Of a DNA stretch of 37,955 nucleotides, positions 8,238 through 16,152 are shown in pieces. Position 1 is the first letter of the stretch. Each line of letters begins with the position of its first letter. The notes below the pieces were generated by a model. It was not told the origin of the DNA and ran no database searches. It worked only from the letters and a program-made list of their open reading frames with translations. The stretch is from positions 1-37,955 of the forward strand of contig CP070696.1 of assembly GCA_020353535.1 (NCBI GenBank), given 5' to 3'. This DNA is from Spirochaetaceae bacterium. GTDB lineage: Bacteria > Spirochaetota > Spirochaetia > SZUA-6 > DRHE01. The position numbers and the translations under genes are program-made.

Positions 8238-9641
8238 ATGAGCGCGATCTTTGATTCCCGGATTATCGAGCAGTGGAAGGCCCGTGGTCAGGATCACCTG
8301 TTCGACTATTGGGACGAACGCGCTCCGGAAATGAAGCAGGCTCTTCTGGATGACCTGCAAACTCTTGAGAACGACGTGTACGAGCTGCTTCGCCAGCAGC
8401 TGAAACAGCAATTGGACGACAAGGGGCAGCGACATATTGAGCCCATAGCCCATATTCCCGAACGGGAGTGGAGGGGGGACGCGCGAGCCCGAGCCATGGG
8501 GGAGGATCTGCTGGCCGCAGGAAAGGTCGCTTTTCTGACCGTCGCAGGCGGTCAGGGGTCACGGCTCGGATTCGAAGGGCCTAAGGGTTGTTTCCCGATT
8601 TCACCGATCAGAGAGGCGACCCTGTTCCAAATACTTGCTGAAAAAATCCTGGCAGCCCGAAACCGCTTAAACCGTCCATTGTTCTGGTATATCATGACCA
8701 GCGATATGAACTTCGAGGAGACCCGCCGTTTTTTGGAGTCCAACGGCTATTTCGGCCTGCGGGAACAGGAGGTCTCATTCTTCACGCAAGGATTGTTCCC
8801 GAGTCTCAGCGCGCAGGGGCAGCTGCTCCTGGCTGAAGACGGGAGATTGTTTCAAAACCCGAACGGACATGGAGGCACGATCGCGGCATTACGGGATTCG
8901 GGCTGTATCGATCACATGCGTGAGAACGGAGTGGAAGAGCTGTTCTTTTTTCAGGTGGACAATCCGTTGGTGCGGATCCCGGATTACCCATTTCTGGGCG
9001 GGCATGTCCAGAGAGGCTCCCAGATGTCCACCAAGGTGGTAGAAAAAGCCTATCCAGAGGAAAAGCTCGGCGTTATCGGCTACGTGAATGGAAAGCCGGG
9101 GGTAATCGAATATTCCGATATCAGCGAAAAGAATCAAAAAGCCCGGGATGACCGGGGTAATCTACTGTACTCCCATGGATCTATTGCCGTTCATATTTTC
9201 AACGTGGATTTCTTAGATTCCCACTCCGGCAGGCTTCCCCTGCATGTGGCCAGGAAGCAGATCCAGAGCTGGAAGCCGGAGCCCGGCGGCGGAGTGGTGC
9301 AACAACGAGAGGCGGTCAAGTTCGAGATGTTCATCTTCGACGCCCTTGCCGATGCGGAAAATCCCCTGTTCTTTGAGACAACGAGAGAGGAGGAGTTCGC
9401 ACCTCTGAAGAACAAAACGGGGCCGGATTCAATCGACACCTGTAGACAGGGAATGATTAATCTCTATGCCCGTTGGCTCGAGGCCAACGGAGTCACGGTT
9501 CCGATGCGCGACGGTAAACCTGTTCATCGGATCGAGATCAGCCCGACTTTCGCCTGGGATGCGCAATCCCTCAGGGAATCATTAAAACAAAGGCGTTCAA
9601 CTACCGTAAATAGAATAGATGAGGATATTTTACTCACTTAG
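8238..9641 (+). CDS. UDP-sugar pyrophosphorylase (UDP-N-acetylglucosamine pyrophosphorylase, UAP1-like)
   Basis: Nucleotidyltransferase that joins UTP and a sugar-1-phosphate to make a UDP-sugar. The GGQGSRLG loop (104-111) with PKG (115-117) binds the nucleotide. NGHGG and the FFQVDNPLVRI block (DNP metal/substrate region) fit the eukaryotic-type UAP1/AGX family rather than bacterial GlmU. The 467 residues match a full-length enzyme. The preferred sugar cannot be read from sequence; GlcNAc-1-P is the usual family substrate. It starts six nt after the MerR stop with an AAAGGATA site. It overlaps the next gene by 23 nt, which hints at a shared role in envelope sugar metabolism. Confidence 0.85.
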   Translation: MSAIFDSRIIEQWKARGQDHLFDYWDERAPEMKQALLDDLQTLENDVYELLRQQLKQQLDDKGQRHIEPIAHIPEREWRGDARARAMGEDLLAAGKVAFLTVAGGQGSRLGFEGPKGCFPISPIREATLFQILAEKILAARNRLNRPLFWYIMTSDMNFEETRRFLESNGYFGLREQEVSFFTQGLFPSLSAQGQLLLAEDGRLFQNPNGHGGTIAALRDSGCIDHMRENGVEELFFFQVDNPLVRIPDYPFLGGHVQRGSQMSTKVVEKAYPEEKLGVIGYVNGKPGVIEYSDISEKNQKARDDRGNLLYSHGSIAVHIFNVDFLDSHSGRLPLHVARKQIQSWKPEPGGGVVQQREAVKFEMFIFDALADAENPLFFETTREEEFAPLKNKTGPDSIDTCRQGMINLYARWLEANGVTVPMRDGKPVHRIEISPTFAWDAQSLRESLKQRRSTTVNRIDEDILLT

Positions 9642-10911
9642 CCTGTTGCTGTTGGCTGTCAGTGTTTCCGTGTCTCCCCAGAGCGGCGAGGGGGCAGGAC
9701 CTTACACTACGGCGCGGGTTTCGGTTGCAGTTCCGGAAAACAATGAAGCACGAACGAAGCTCGAGGAGCTGTTCTACGCACCTGCCGCAGCCCTTCTGAC
9801 AGTGCAGCAGCGGGTTCTGCGACAACAATCCACCGGTACACGCGTGTTGTTCCAAATGCAGCGCCAGAACGGGTACCTGTACTATCTTTTCCAGAATGGG
9901 GAGGGCTCCTCCATCGTGAGTCCGGGGAGCTACATAATCAAACGGGACCTGGAAAGCGGTCGTTTCGTCCAGATCAAGGTCTTCTTCCGTAGCGATTCGG
10001 GAAGCTTTGTACGCCTGTTTCCAGAGGGCAACAGAACCTCGATGGATGTGTATCTCTTCGAACTCCCGGTGGACCGCGGAGTTCTTCTTCCCCTCGAATT
10101 CACGAGCTTCCTTACAGAACCGTTCGCCAAAGTTATCGAGCTTTCCAAATCGACAGTCCGTTGGGAGCGGCTGCTATATAAACGGGACAGCGCAGTCGAC
10201 GAGTTGATCTTGGACCACGTCGAGAGTATCCGCCGACTGCTCCCGGCCCTGAAAGACCGCGATGACGGCGCTATGGATGCGGACCGGCGCTATGTTTTCA
10301 TAGACAGCGGCATCTCCCAGGGCGCAGCGGGTGGATTGAATTGCTCCGGGTTTGCCAAGTGGGTCAGCGACGGTTTCTACTACGGTTTAACGGGTCGTTA
10401 TTTGGACATCGAGCCTCTGAAGGAGAAACATCTTGAACTCCGGGGCAATCGCTGGAGTTTGAGATATGAAGATGAACGAGATCCCTACTTTGGGCTGGAT
10501 TGGTCGAGAAACCTGGCCGCTGCCTTGTGGAAGGCGCTGGGCTATCCGGAGGCTGGTCCCGAAGATTTCGATGTGCGCAACACAGAGTATCTGGGCTATC
10601 GGGAGGACGTGGGATTCCGTGTAGAGGATCTGAAGCTTCTGCTCTTCCTCGAGGCCTCTGCAAATCCGGGACATTATTACCTCGGGTCCGTGAATCGGGA
10701 GTACGGCAAACAGCCGGTTTTACGCCAACACTTCCATATGGTAGTCCTGTTTCCCTATTTCAGGGTGGATGGTTCATTCGGCGTAGCTGTTTTTGATACG
10801 AACAGCGAGTCAACCCTTGAAGGAATGGTTAAACGCTTCCCCGGAGCCTACGTTCACCTGGTCCGGCTGCCGGTCGGGGACAGCTTCGTTCCGCCTCTGC
10901 CGATGTACTAA
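9619..10911 (+). CDS. Secreted protein with a possible NlpC/P60-like thiol hydrolase domain
   Basis: A 430-residue exported protein with an N-terminal signal peptide (about 1-20) and no other membrane segment. Residues 40-190 look like a beta-rich module. From about 225 on there is a plausible papain-like arrangement: C242 in GGLNCSGFAKW, H373 in LRQHFHMVVLFPYF, and an acidic/amide residue in VFDTNSE (D393 to N395). NCSGF is reminiscent of the DCSGF nucleophile motif of NlpC/P60 peptidases. Catalysis is inferred, not shown. The start overlaps the pyrophosphorylase end by 23 nt and has no strong ribosome site, so translation may be coupled. I cannot place it in a named family with certainty. 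Confidence 0.7.
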   Translation: MRIFYSLSLLLLAVSVSVSPQSGEGAGPYTTARVSVAVPENNEARTKLEELFYAPAAALLTVQQRVLRQQSTGTRVLFQMQRQNGYLYYLFQNGEGSSIVSPGSYIIKRDLESGRFVQIKVFFRSDSGSFVRLFPEGNRTSMDVYLFELPVDRGVLLPLEFTSFLTEPFAKVIELSKSTVRWERLLYKRDSAVDELILDHVESIRRLLPALKDRDDGAMDADRRYVFIDSGISQGAAGGLNCSGFAKWVSDGFYYGLTGRYLDIEPLKEKHLELRGNRWSLRYEDERDPYFGLDWSRNLAAALWKALGYPEAGPEDFDVRNTEYLGYREDVGFRVEDLKLLLFLEASANPGHYYLGSVNREYGKQPVLRQHFHMVVLFPYFRVDGSFGVAVFDTNSESTLEGMVKRFPGAYVHLVRLPVGDSFVPPLPMY

Positions 10912-10987
10912 AGACGGTCTTCCCCTCATGGTCGCATTTGCAACCGAAGGCTGATGTTGATCGTAACAGCGAGTCGTTCAAAAAAGA

Positions 10988-11016
10988 TTGACAACCCTTG
11001 GCCTGGAGGCTATGAT
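10988..11016 (+). promoter_or_regulatory. Near-consensus promoter of the coiled-coil gene
   Basis: TTGACA (10988-10993), a 17-nt spacer, then TATGAT (11011-11016). The expected start site near 11023 leaves a leader of about 70 nt before ATG 11094. Confidence 0.75.
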
Positions 11017-11057
11017 TAGGGTATATTGAGCCCACACTGCGCAACCAGTGAGAAGAT

Positions 11058-11080
11058 TTTAAGCCTGTAACGGGCTTAAA
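11058..11080 (+). promoter_or_regulatory. Leader hairpin touching the ribosome site of the coiled-coil gene
   Basis: TTTAAGCC (11058-11065) pairs perfectly with GGCTTAAA (11073-11080) around a seven-base loop. The very strong ribosome site GGGGAGGGG begins at the next base. There is no following T-run, so this is not a terminator. It could adjust ribosome access or protect the 5' end of the message. Confidence 0.6.
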
Positions 11081-11093
11081 GGGGAGGGGAACG

Positions 11094-14000
11094 ATGATTT
11101 TCTCATTCGGTAATCTGCTGTCCATTGTCATTGTACTCGTAATCCTCATTATCTACAGACAAATCGACAGAAACAACCGATCTCTTGAAAAGGTGAAACG
11201 TTTTTCCGACAAGATGAAGGATGAGCTGGCCAAAGCGGTCGACGAGAAGGCTTCTGAAATGAAAAATCTGGCGATCGAGCTGCAGGTGAACATGAAAGCC
11301 GGGAAGGAAGTCCTCAAGCGTGTTAAAGACGTCGAGGATGGTCTCAACGATCGTGCCAAGGGAATCGACGAGGTCCGCAAGAAGATCGACGGATACGACC
11401 ATGCCTTGGAAGAGCTGGTGGGAATGACGGCGAGAGTGGAGGAGAATCTCAAGCGCATTCAGGCAGAATCACTGTTTGTGGATAAAGTGGGAAAGCGAAT
11501 AACCGGCGCTGCGGAGAAACTGAAGAGGATTGAGCAGGAAATCACCCATGTGGCGGAGAAGTTTCGTCAGGAGAACCATAAAGGCTTGCAGAGCTTGCGG
11601 GATGAGATCTCCAAAGGGACGGAGCAGCGCATCCGGGAGATGTCTGCGAATGTTCAAAACTCGGAAAAGAAGGTCAAGGATTTTGGTGTGTACGTGACCA
11701 GGCTGGAATCCAGGACCGAACAAATGCAGGCTGAGGTCTTGGATGGCCTCAAGAAAAGCATGGAGCAGTTCGAATTGGAGGCAAAGTCCAAGCGCAGCGG
11801 ATTGCTCAATCAGTACGTGGCCTCGCTGAATAAACTTCTATCCGACGCCGACGCCAAGGGCAAAGAGCTGAAGAAGAACTACAGTGAGTCTTTGGGTTCT
11901 ATTGAGAAGCAGCTGGTCCAGACCGTTAAACGCGGAGAATCTCTGGAGGGAAAGGTATTCGAGAACCTCAAGGCCATGATCGCCAAAGATTCGGACAGCT
12001 TGACGGTGCAACGGGAGGGTCTGCGCAAAAAAGTCGATGAAATTGCTGCCTTCAGGCAGCAAGTCAGTGGCCAGATCACCGCCCTGATGAAGGAAAGCGA
12101 TAAGCTTAAAAGCGAAGGTCTGCAGAAGATTACCGCGGCTGCGGAGCAGATGCAGGTATCTGCATTGCAAAGCATCGAGGACAGGCTCGAGGGATACGAA
12201 AAAGACATCGATTACAAGTTTCAGAGACTGGAGACTTCCAACCTCGACATAGAGGCTATGGAGAAGAATCTCCAGGCTTCGATCCAAAAGACCAGTGAGA
12301 GAGTCCGCGCGGAGTTTTCCCAGTTTGTCAAAGGATTTGAGGAGGAACGCAAGGCCGAGCGGCAGAAGGTCCAGGATGAGTTTTCCCGTCTGGAAAGCGG
12401 TATGGCGGAGCTTGAGCAAGGACTGACGGAGCTGAAATCTAAAGCCTATGAGAACGTATCCGCCCAACTGGAGGTTTTTGAAGACGACTTTTTTAAAGAT
12501 CTGCGGGAGCGAAGCACTTCCATGGAGCAGCGAATAGAGATGTGGCGGGGGGAGATAGAGGCCAAAATGAAAGAGATTACAGCAGCCCAAATCGAAGCTC
12601 GACAGCAGTTGGGGCAGCGATTCGGTGAGGAGCTGAAGAATGAGCTGGAAAAGGCAAAACAGGAGAGCTTTCTCAGCTTAAGGGAACTGGAGGACAAGGT
12701 TGGTGCCTTCGAAAGTTCGATCTCCGAACGGCTGCAAGGTAGCGAGCAGTTCGTAGAGGGATTCAAAGACACGCTGAGCCTAAAGCTGGAGCAGGCCCGC
12801 AAGGCTGCACAGAGCAGCCTGGTCAAGCAGATCAAGGAGCTGCAGAACGCCACGGATGAGTCGCTGCAGAAACACAGTCATCAGGTCGAGGAACGTCTGC
12901 GCGCCATGGAATCGTCGGTGAATCAGACAAAGACCGAATTGCAGGAGATAGTCGATTCGACGAACGGAGAGATCGCATCCTGGCAGGCTCGAGTGACCCA
13001 GTCTCTCAAAAGCTACGAAGTGGAGTTTACAGATCGATACTCCGGACTCCGTCAGGACAGTAACAGTCGGATCAGCAGAATACGAGAAGATTTCGAGAGC
13101 CAGACCGAGGATCTGATCACCGCTACCAATGCCGAAAGGCTGCAGTTGAAGGAGGAGTTCAAAACAATAAACGAACGCGTTGATGAGCTGGAATCGAAAC
13201 TCGTGGAGAAGAGTGAATCCGCTTTGGAGAGTTTCAAGCGACAGGTGGAGGTCTTCCAGCTGGAGCTGAATCAACGATCCAAAGATCTGCAGGTGGAGTC
13301 GGACAACCGCATGCGAGACCTCAAACAGCGTCTGGGCGATATGAAAGAGAAAACCGAATCTCAGGCGCAGTCATTGTTCGGGAAGATCGAAGAGGGGTAT
13401 CAGCTGTTGACGATTAATCTCACCGAGTTGGATAAACGGGTAAAGGGCTTCGTGAGCCAGACCAAGATCTTCGAGAGGGCCGATGAGCTCAAGATCCAGC
13501 TGGAGTCAAGACTAGACGAAATGAAACGGGATATGGAGAAATTACAGTTGCAGAGAAAAGAGGTGGAAGAGCTGGAATCCCAGGTTGTCAACACCAAGAA
13601 AGCGGTAGATGATATCGGCGGAAAGTTAAAAGCAGTGCTGGCCGAACGAGGACGCGTAGAAGACATGGATTCGGATTTCAGGAAGCTGCTCAATATCTCC
13701 AAGGAGCTCGATCACAGGATCGGGACTGTGTACTCCAGTCAGGATACCCTCCAGGAAATCCAGGCAAAGATTCGCGAGTTGGAGAATCTGGAGAAGATTA
13801 CCGAAGGCCGCTTTGAGCGCTTGGAGAAAAAGAGTGCCATCATTGAAGCGACCACTGAAGGAGTGGACAAGAATTTTCAGGCTCTCGATCAGCTGGAAAA
13901 GGAACTAAAAGCGGCAGGTAAGGATCTGCAAGATTTCTCCGGGATATTACAGGAGTTGAAGAGACAAACCTCAGAACTTGCTGCGGGTCGGGAGAAATCC

Positions 14001-14339
14001 GAATATGTTATTGAGAAGATAAAGGATCTCGATTCGATTCTCGGCGAGCTGGAAGCACGGATGGAAAAGCTGGAAACCGCGCGGGAGTGGCTGGCAAAAA
14101 CGGAGACTCGCTTTGAAACCGTGGGCAAACAGGCCCAGGAGCAGGTACGGCTGCTGGAGAGTATTCTGAAGGCCGACAATAAGCAATCCAAGCTCGGCGA
14201 GGGAGCTCCACCGATGGACAAACGGGAGACGGTGACCAAGTTAGCCCATCTGGGTTGGACGCCCGGGGAAATCGCCCGAACCACGAAGCTCAGCCGCGGC
14301 GAGGTGGAGCTCATCCTGGAGCTGGCTCCGAAGAAGTAA
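11094..14339 (+). CDS. SpiroCoCo-type giant coiled-coil membrane protein
   Basis: A 1081-residue protein with one N-terminal membrane segment (about 6-22, GNLLSIVIVLVILIIY) and then about 1000 residues of almost unbroken, Lys/Glu/Gln-rich heptad-like helix with very few Pro. The last 35 residues form a separate small domain, LAHLGWTPGEIARTTKLSRG followed by EVELILELA, that looks like a helix-turn-helix. This architecture matches the SpiroCoCo family of spirochaetes, which has no settled function. If fully helical the rod would be long enough to act as a periplasmic or cytoplasmic scaffold. The topology suggests the rod is cytoplasmic (charged residues RQIDRNNR follow the anchor), but this is inferred. 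It has its own strong promoter, leader hairpin and ribosome site. Confidence 0.85.
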   Translation: MIFSFGNLLSIVIVLVILIIYRQIDRNNRSLEKVKRFSDKMKDELAKAVDEKASEMKNLAIELQVNMKAGKEVLKRVKDVEDGLNDRAKGIDEVRKKIDGYDHALEELVGMTARVEENLKRIQAESLFVDKVGKRITGAAEKLKRIEQEITHVAEKFRQENHKGLQSLRDEISKGTEQRIREMSANVQNSEKKVKDFGVYVTRLESRTEQMQAEVLDGLKKSMEQFELEAKSKRSGLLNQYVASLNKLLSDADAKGKELKKNYSESLGSIEKQLVQTVKRGESLEGKVFENLKAMIAKDSDSLTVQREGLRKKVDEIAAFRQQVSGQITALMKESDKLKSEGLQKITAAAEQMQVSALQSIEDRLEGYEKDIDYKFQRLETSNLDIEAMEKNLQASIQKTSERVRAEFSQFVKGFEEERKAERQKVQDEFSRLESGMAELEQGLTELKSKAYENVSAQLEVFEDDFFKDLRERSTSMEQRIEMWRGEIEAKMKEITAAQIEARQQLGQRFGEELKNELEKAKQESFLSLRELEDKVGAFESSISERLQGSEQFVEGFKDTLSLKLEQARKAAQSSLVKQIKELQNATDESLQKHSHQVEERLRAMESSVNQTKTELQEIVDSTNGEIASWQARVTQSLKSYEVEFTDRYSGLRQDSNSRISRIREDFESQTEDLITATNAERLQLKEEFKTINERVDELESKLVEKSESALESFKRQVEVFQLELNQRSKDLQVESDNRMRDLKQRLGDMKEKTESQAQSLFGKIEEGYQLLTINLTELDKRVKGFVSQTKIFERADELKIQLESRLDEMKRDMEKLQLQRKEVEELESQVVNTKKAVDDIGGKLKAVLAERGRVEDMDSDFRKLLNISKELDHRIGTVYSSQDTLQEIQAKIRELENLEKITEGRFERLEKKSAIIEATTEGVDKNFQALDQLEKELKAAGKDLQDFSGILQELKRQTSELAAGREKSEYVIEKIKDLDSILGELEARMEKLETAREWLAKTETRFETVGKQAQEQVRLLESILKADNKQSKLGEGAPPMDKRETVTKLAHLGWTPGEIARTTKLSRGEVELILELAPKK

Positions 14340-14362
14340 CTACCGGCCTACAACGCGCCTAT

Positions 14363-15352
14363 ATGGATTTTCTGCCCGATAACATCTTTGTCCACCTTCT
14401 AGTACTGGCGGTGACCTTCCTGATAATCTACAAAGCCGCTGACTTTCTGGTCGACGGTGCGGTTGGAATCGCCTACAAACTGAACGTGCCGAAAATCGTG
14501 ATCGGCGTGGTTCTGGTGGGTTTTGGTACGACCGCTCCCGAGTTTACAGTGTCGGTGCTGTCTGCAATTCGAGGTTTTCCGGAGATCGCTCTGGGAAACG
14601 CTGTTGGATCGGTCATCGTGGATGACACTATGGCCTTGGGACTGGGTATCATCGTCGCTCCAGTGGCGATCCGTGTGGAGCGACGCTCGCTCCGTCTGTT
14701 TGGGCTGTTTCTGATTGCTATTGATGTTCTTGTTTTTCTCTTAAGCTTGAACGGCATCGTCGGCCGCTGGGAAGGCTTGTTCCTTCTGGGAATCTTGGTG
14801 CTTTATTTGGCATACGTGATCCATACAGAAAACCGGAAACGAAAAACCAACACCCCGATAAACGAAGAGCTGGCCGAACACATAAAAACGGGCGGCCTCG
14901 GTATGCAGGGACTTCGTTTCTTGATCGGTCTGGCCGGGGTAATCCTCTCCAGTGAGCTGCTCATAAACTCAAGCGTATATGTTGCCAAGTATTTCGGGGC
15001 CTCCGAGGCGGTGATCGGGCTCACCCTGGTCGCTATCGGCACCTCAATTCCTGAGATCGTCACTTGCGTGGTCGCCTCCCGCAGAGGACATGGGGACCTG
15101 GCTCTGGGGGACATCATCGGTGCGGATATCCTCAATGTTCTCTGGATCATCGGAGCCGCCTCGGTTGCCAATCCGATCCAGGTTGAAAAACGGGTGATTC
15201 TCTTCGCCTTCCCCTGGATGCTCGGTGTTGTTGTGCTGATGCTTTCGTTGGCCCGGTTGCGGTATTCCTTGCAGCGCTGGAAAGGGATTCTTCTCGTAGT
15301 TGTATATTTGCTATATATAACTATTGCTATAGTAAGGTTTTACGTTTCATAA
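14363..15352 (+). CDS. Sodium/calcium exchanger-type antiporter (CaCA family)
   Basis: Polytopic inner-membrane cation antiporter of about 329 residues with roughly ten membrane segments. The two inverted alpha repeats that form the ion site are clear: GFGTTAPEFTVSVLSA with ALGNAVGSVIVDD, and AIGTSIPEIVTCVVAS with ALGDIIGADILN. Bacterial relatives (YrbG, NCX_Mj) exchange Ca2+ for Na+ or H+. The substrate here is inferred. The frame is open to 14255, but that would overlap the coiled-coil gene and add a non-hydrophobic leader; ATG 14363 (MDFLPDNIF) gives the normal N-terminus. It follows the SpiroCoCo gene by 23 nt and may be cotranscribed. Confidence 0.9.
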   Translation: MDFLPDNIFVHLLVLAVTFLIIYKAADFLVDGAVGIAYKLNVPKIVIGVVLVGFGTTAPEFTVSVLSAIRGFPEIALGNAVGSVIVDDTMALGLGIIVAPVAIRVERRSLRLFGLFLIAIDVLVFLLSLNGIVGRWEGLFLLGILVLYLAYVIHTENRKRKTNTPINEELAEHIKTGGLGMQGLRFLIGLAGVILSSELLINSSVYVAKYFGASEAVIGLTLVAIGTSIPEIVTCVVASRRGHGDLALGDIIGADILNVLWIIGAASVANPIQVEKRVILFAFPWMLGVVVLMLSLARLRYSLQRWKGILLVVVYLLYITIAIVRFYVS

Positions 15353-15386
15353 ACACTTCATCCGCAGATTCCCATGCAAAAAAGAC

Positions 15387-15416
15387 TTGACTGCTCGAGG
15401 AGGGGGTTATTATTTT
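15387..15416 (+). promoter_or_regulatory. Likely promoter of the grpE-dnaK-dnaJ operon
   Basis: TTGACT (15387-15392) is followed after 18 nt by TATTTT (15411-15416); TATTAT (15408-15413, 15-nt spacing) is an alternative -10. A six-base inverted repeat, CTGCTC (15391-15396) and GAGCAG (15423-15428), brackets the -10 and could be an operator. No CIRCE element (TTAGCACTC/GAGTGCTAA) is visible. Confidence 0.45.
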
Positions 15417-15460
15417 AACTTGGAGCAGCTCGAAGTTCTCTTTAAGGCGGACACATACTT

Positions 15461-15479
15461 GCACCAAATAATCTGGTGT
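15461..15479 (+). promoter_or_regulatory. Small leader hairpin upstream of grpE
   Basis: CACCA (15462-15466) pairs with TGGTG (15474-15478), with a possible G-T closing pair outside, around AATAATC. It lies in the presumed untranslated leader about 40 nt before grpE. It might serve as a thermosensitive or stability element; this is speculative. Confidence 0.3.
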
Positions 15480-15516
15480 GGAGTTAAAACTATATCGTAA
15501 AGCAGAGCAGAATAGG

Positions 15517-16149
15517 ATGTCCGAAAAGGAAGCCAAAACAGATCATAGCGAGTCCAAGGGAAACGGTGGGTTCGTAGAGGAAGATCAGGTTGAAAAAGCT
15601 GAGCAGGCCGTAGACCAGGGGAGCGAGGCGGCTATTGAGGCTGATCTTGGGGAGCGCACACAGCAGTTGGAAGAGCAAATCAAGGAATTAAACGACCAGC
15701 TCCTACGAAAGGCGGCGGAGTTCGATAACTTCCGCAAGCGGATTTTCCGCGAAAAAGAGGAGAGCATAAAGTACGCCAATGCCGCCCTGCTCAATGATGT
15801 TCTGCCGATCATCGATGATTTTGAGCGGGCGATTCAGTCGGCGGCGGATTCCAAGGATTTCAACGCATTTCATACCGGTGTATCGATGATTGAAAAGCAG
15901 ATGGTCAGCATGCTCGAGCGGAATTGGGGATTGAAGCGATTCTCGGCGAACGGTGAGCTCTTCGATCCTGAGAAGCACGAAGCGATCGCCGTGGAGGAAA
16001 CGGACCAGCATGATACGGAGATCGTGCTTGAGGATTATCAAAAGGGGTATCTGCTCCACGACCGAGTGCTGAGACCAGCAAAAGTCAAAGTCGCCCGACC
16101 GGTAGCACCCGATCAAGCCGACGGCAATGAGGAACAGGAGAAGGAGTAA
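15517..16149 (+). CDS. grpE: GrpE nucleotide-exchange factor
   Basis: Cochaperone that releases ADP from DnaK. About 210 residues: a disordered acidic N-terminus, a long dimeric helix (about 48-100, with RKAAEFDNFRKR), and the C-terminal beta domain ending in the family signature, here GYLLHDRVLRPAKVKVAR. The frame is open to a GTG at 15478, but ATG 15517 (MSEKEAKTD) has the better context, with AATAGG upstream. It is the first gene of a tight grpE-dnaK-dnaJ operon, three nt before dnaK. Confidence 0.95.
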   Translation: MSEKEAKTDHSESKGNGGFVEEDQVEKAEQAVDQGSEAAIEADLGERTQQLEEQIKELNDQLLRKAAEFDNFRKRIFREKEESIKYANAALLNDVLPIIDDFERAIQSAADSKDFNAFHTGVSMIEKQMVSMLERNWGLKRFSANGELFDPEKHEAIAVEETDQHDTEIVLEDYQKGYLLHDRVLRPAKVKVARPVAPDQADGNEEQEKE

Positions 16150-16152
16150 CAG

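Noticed and set aside
11103..14314. Many long minus-strand open frames opposite the coiled-coil gene
   Set aside because: They arise from the codon bias of a Glu/Lys/Leu-rich gene; they give Leu/Ser-rich products with no ribosome sites or family features.
14255..14362. N-terminal extension of the antiporter
   Set aside because: It overlaps the coiled-coil gene in another frame and is polar; the normal antiporter start is at 14363.
15353..15516. CIRCE heat-shock operator before grpE
   Set aside because: Neither half-site TTAGCACTC nor GAGTGCTAA is present.
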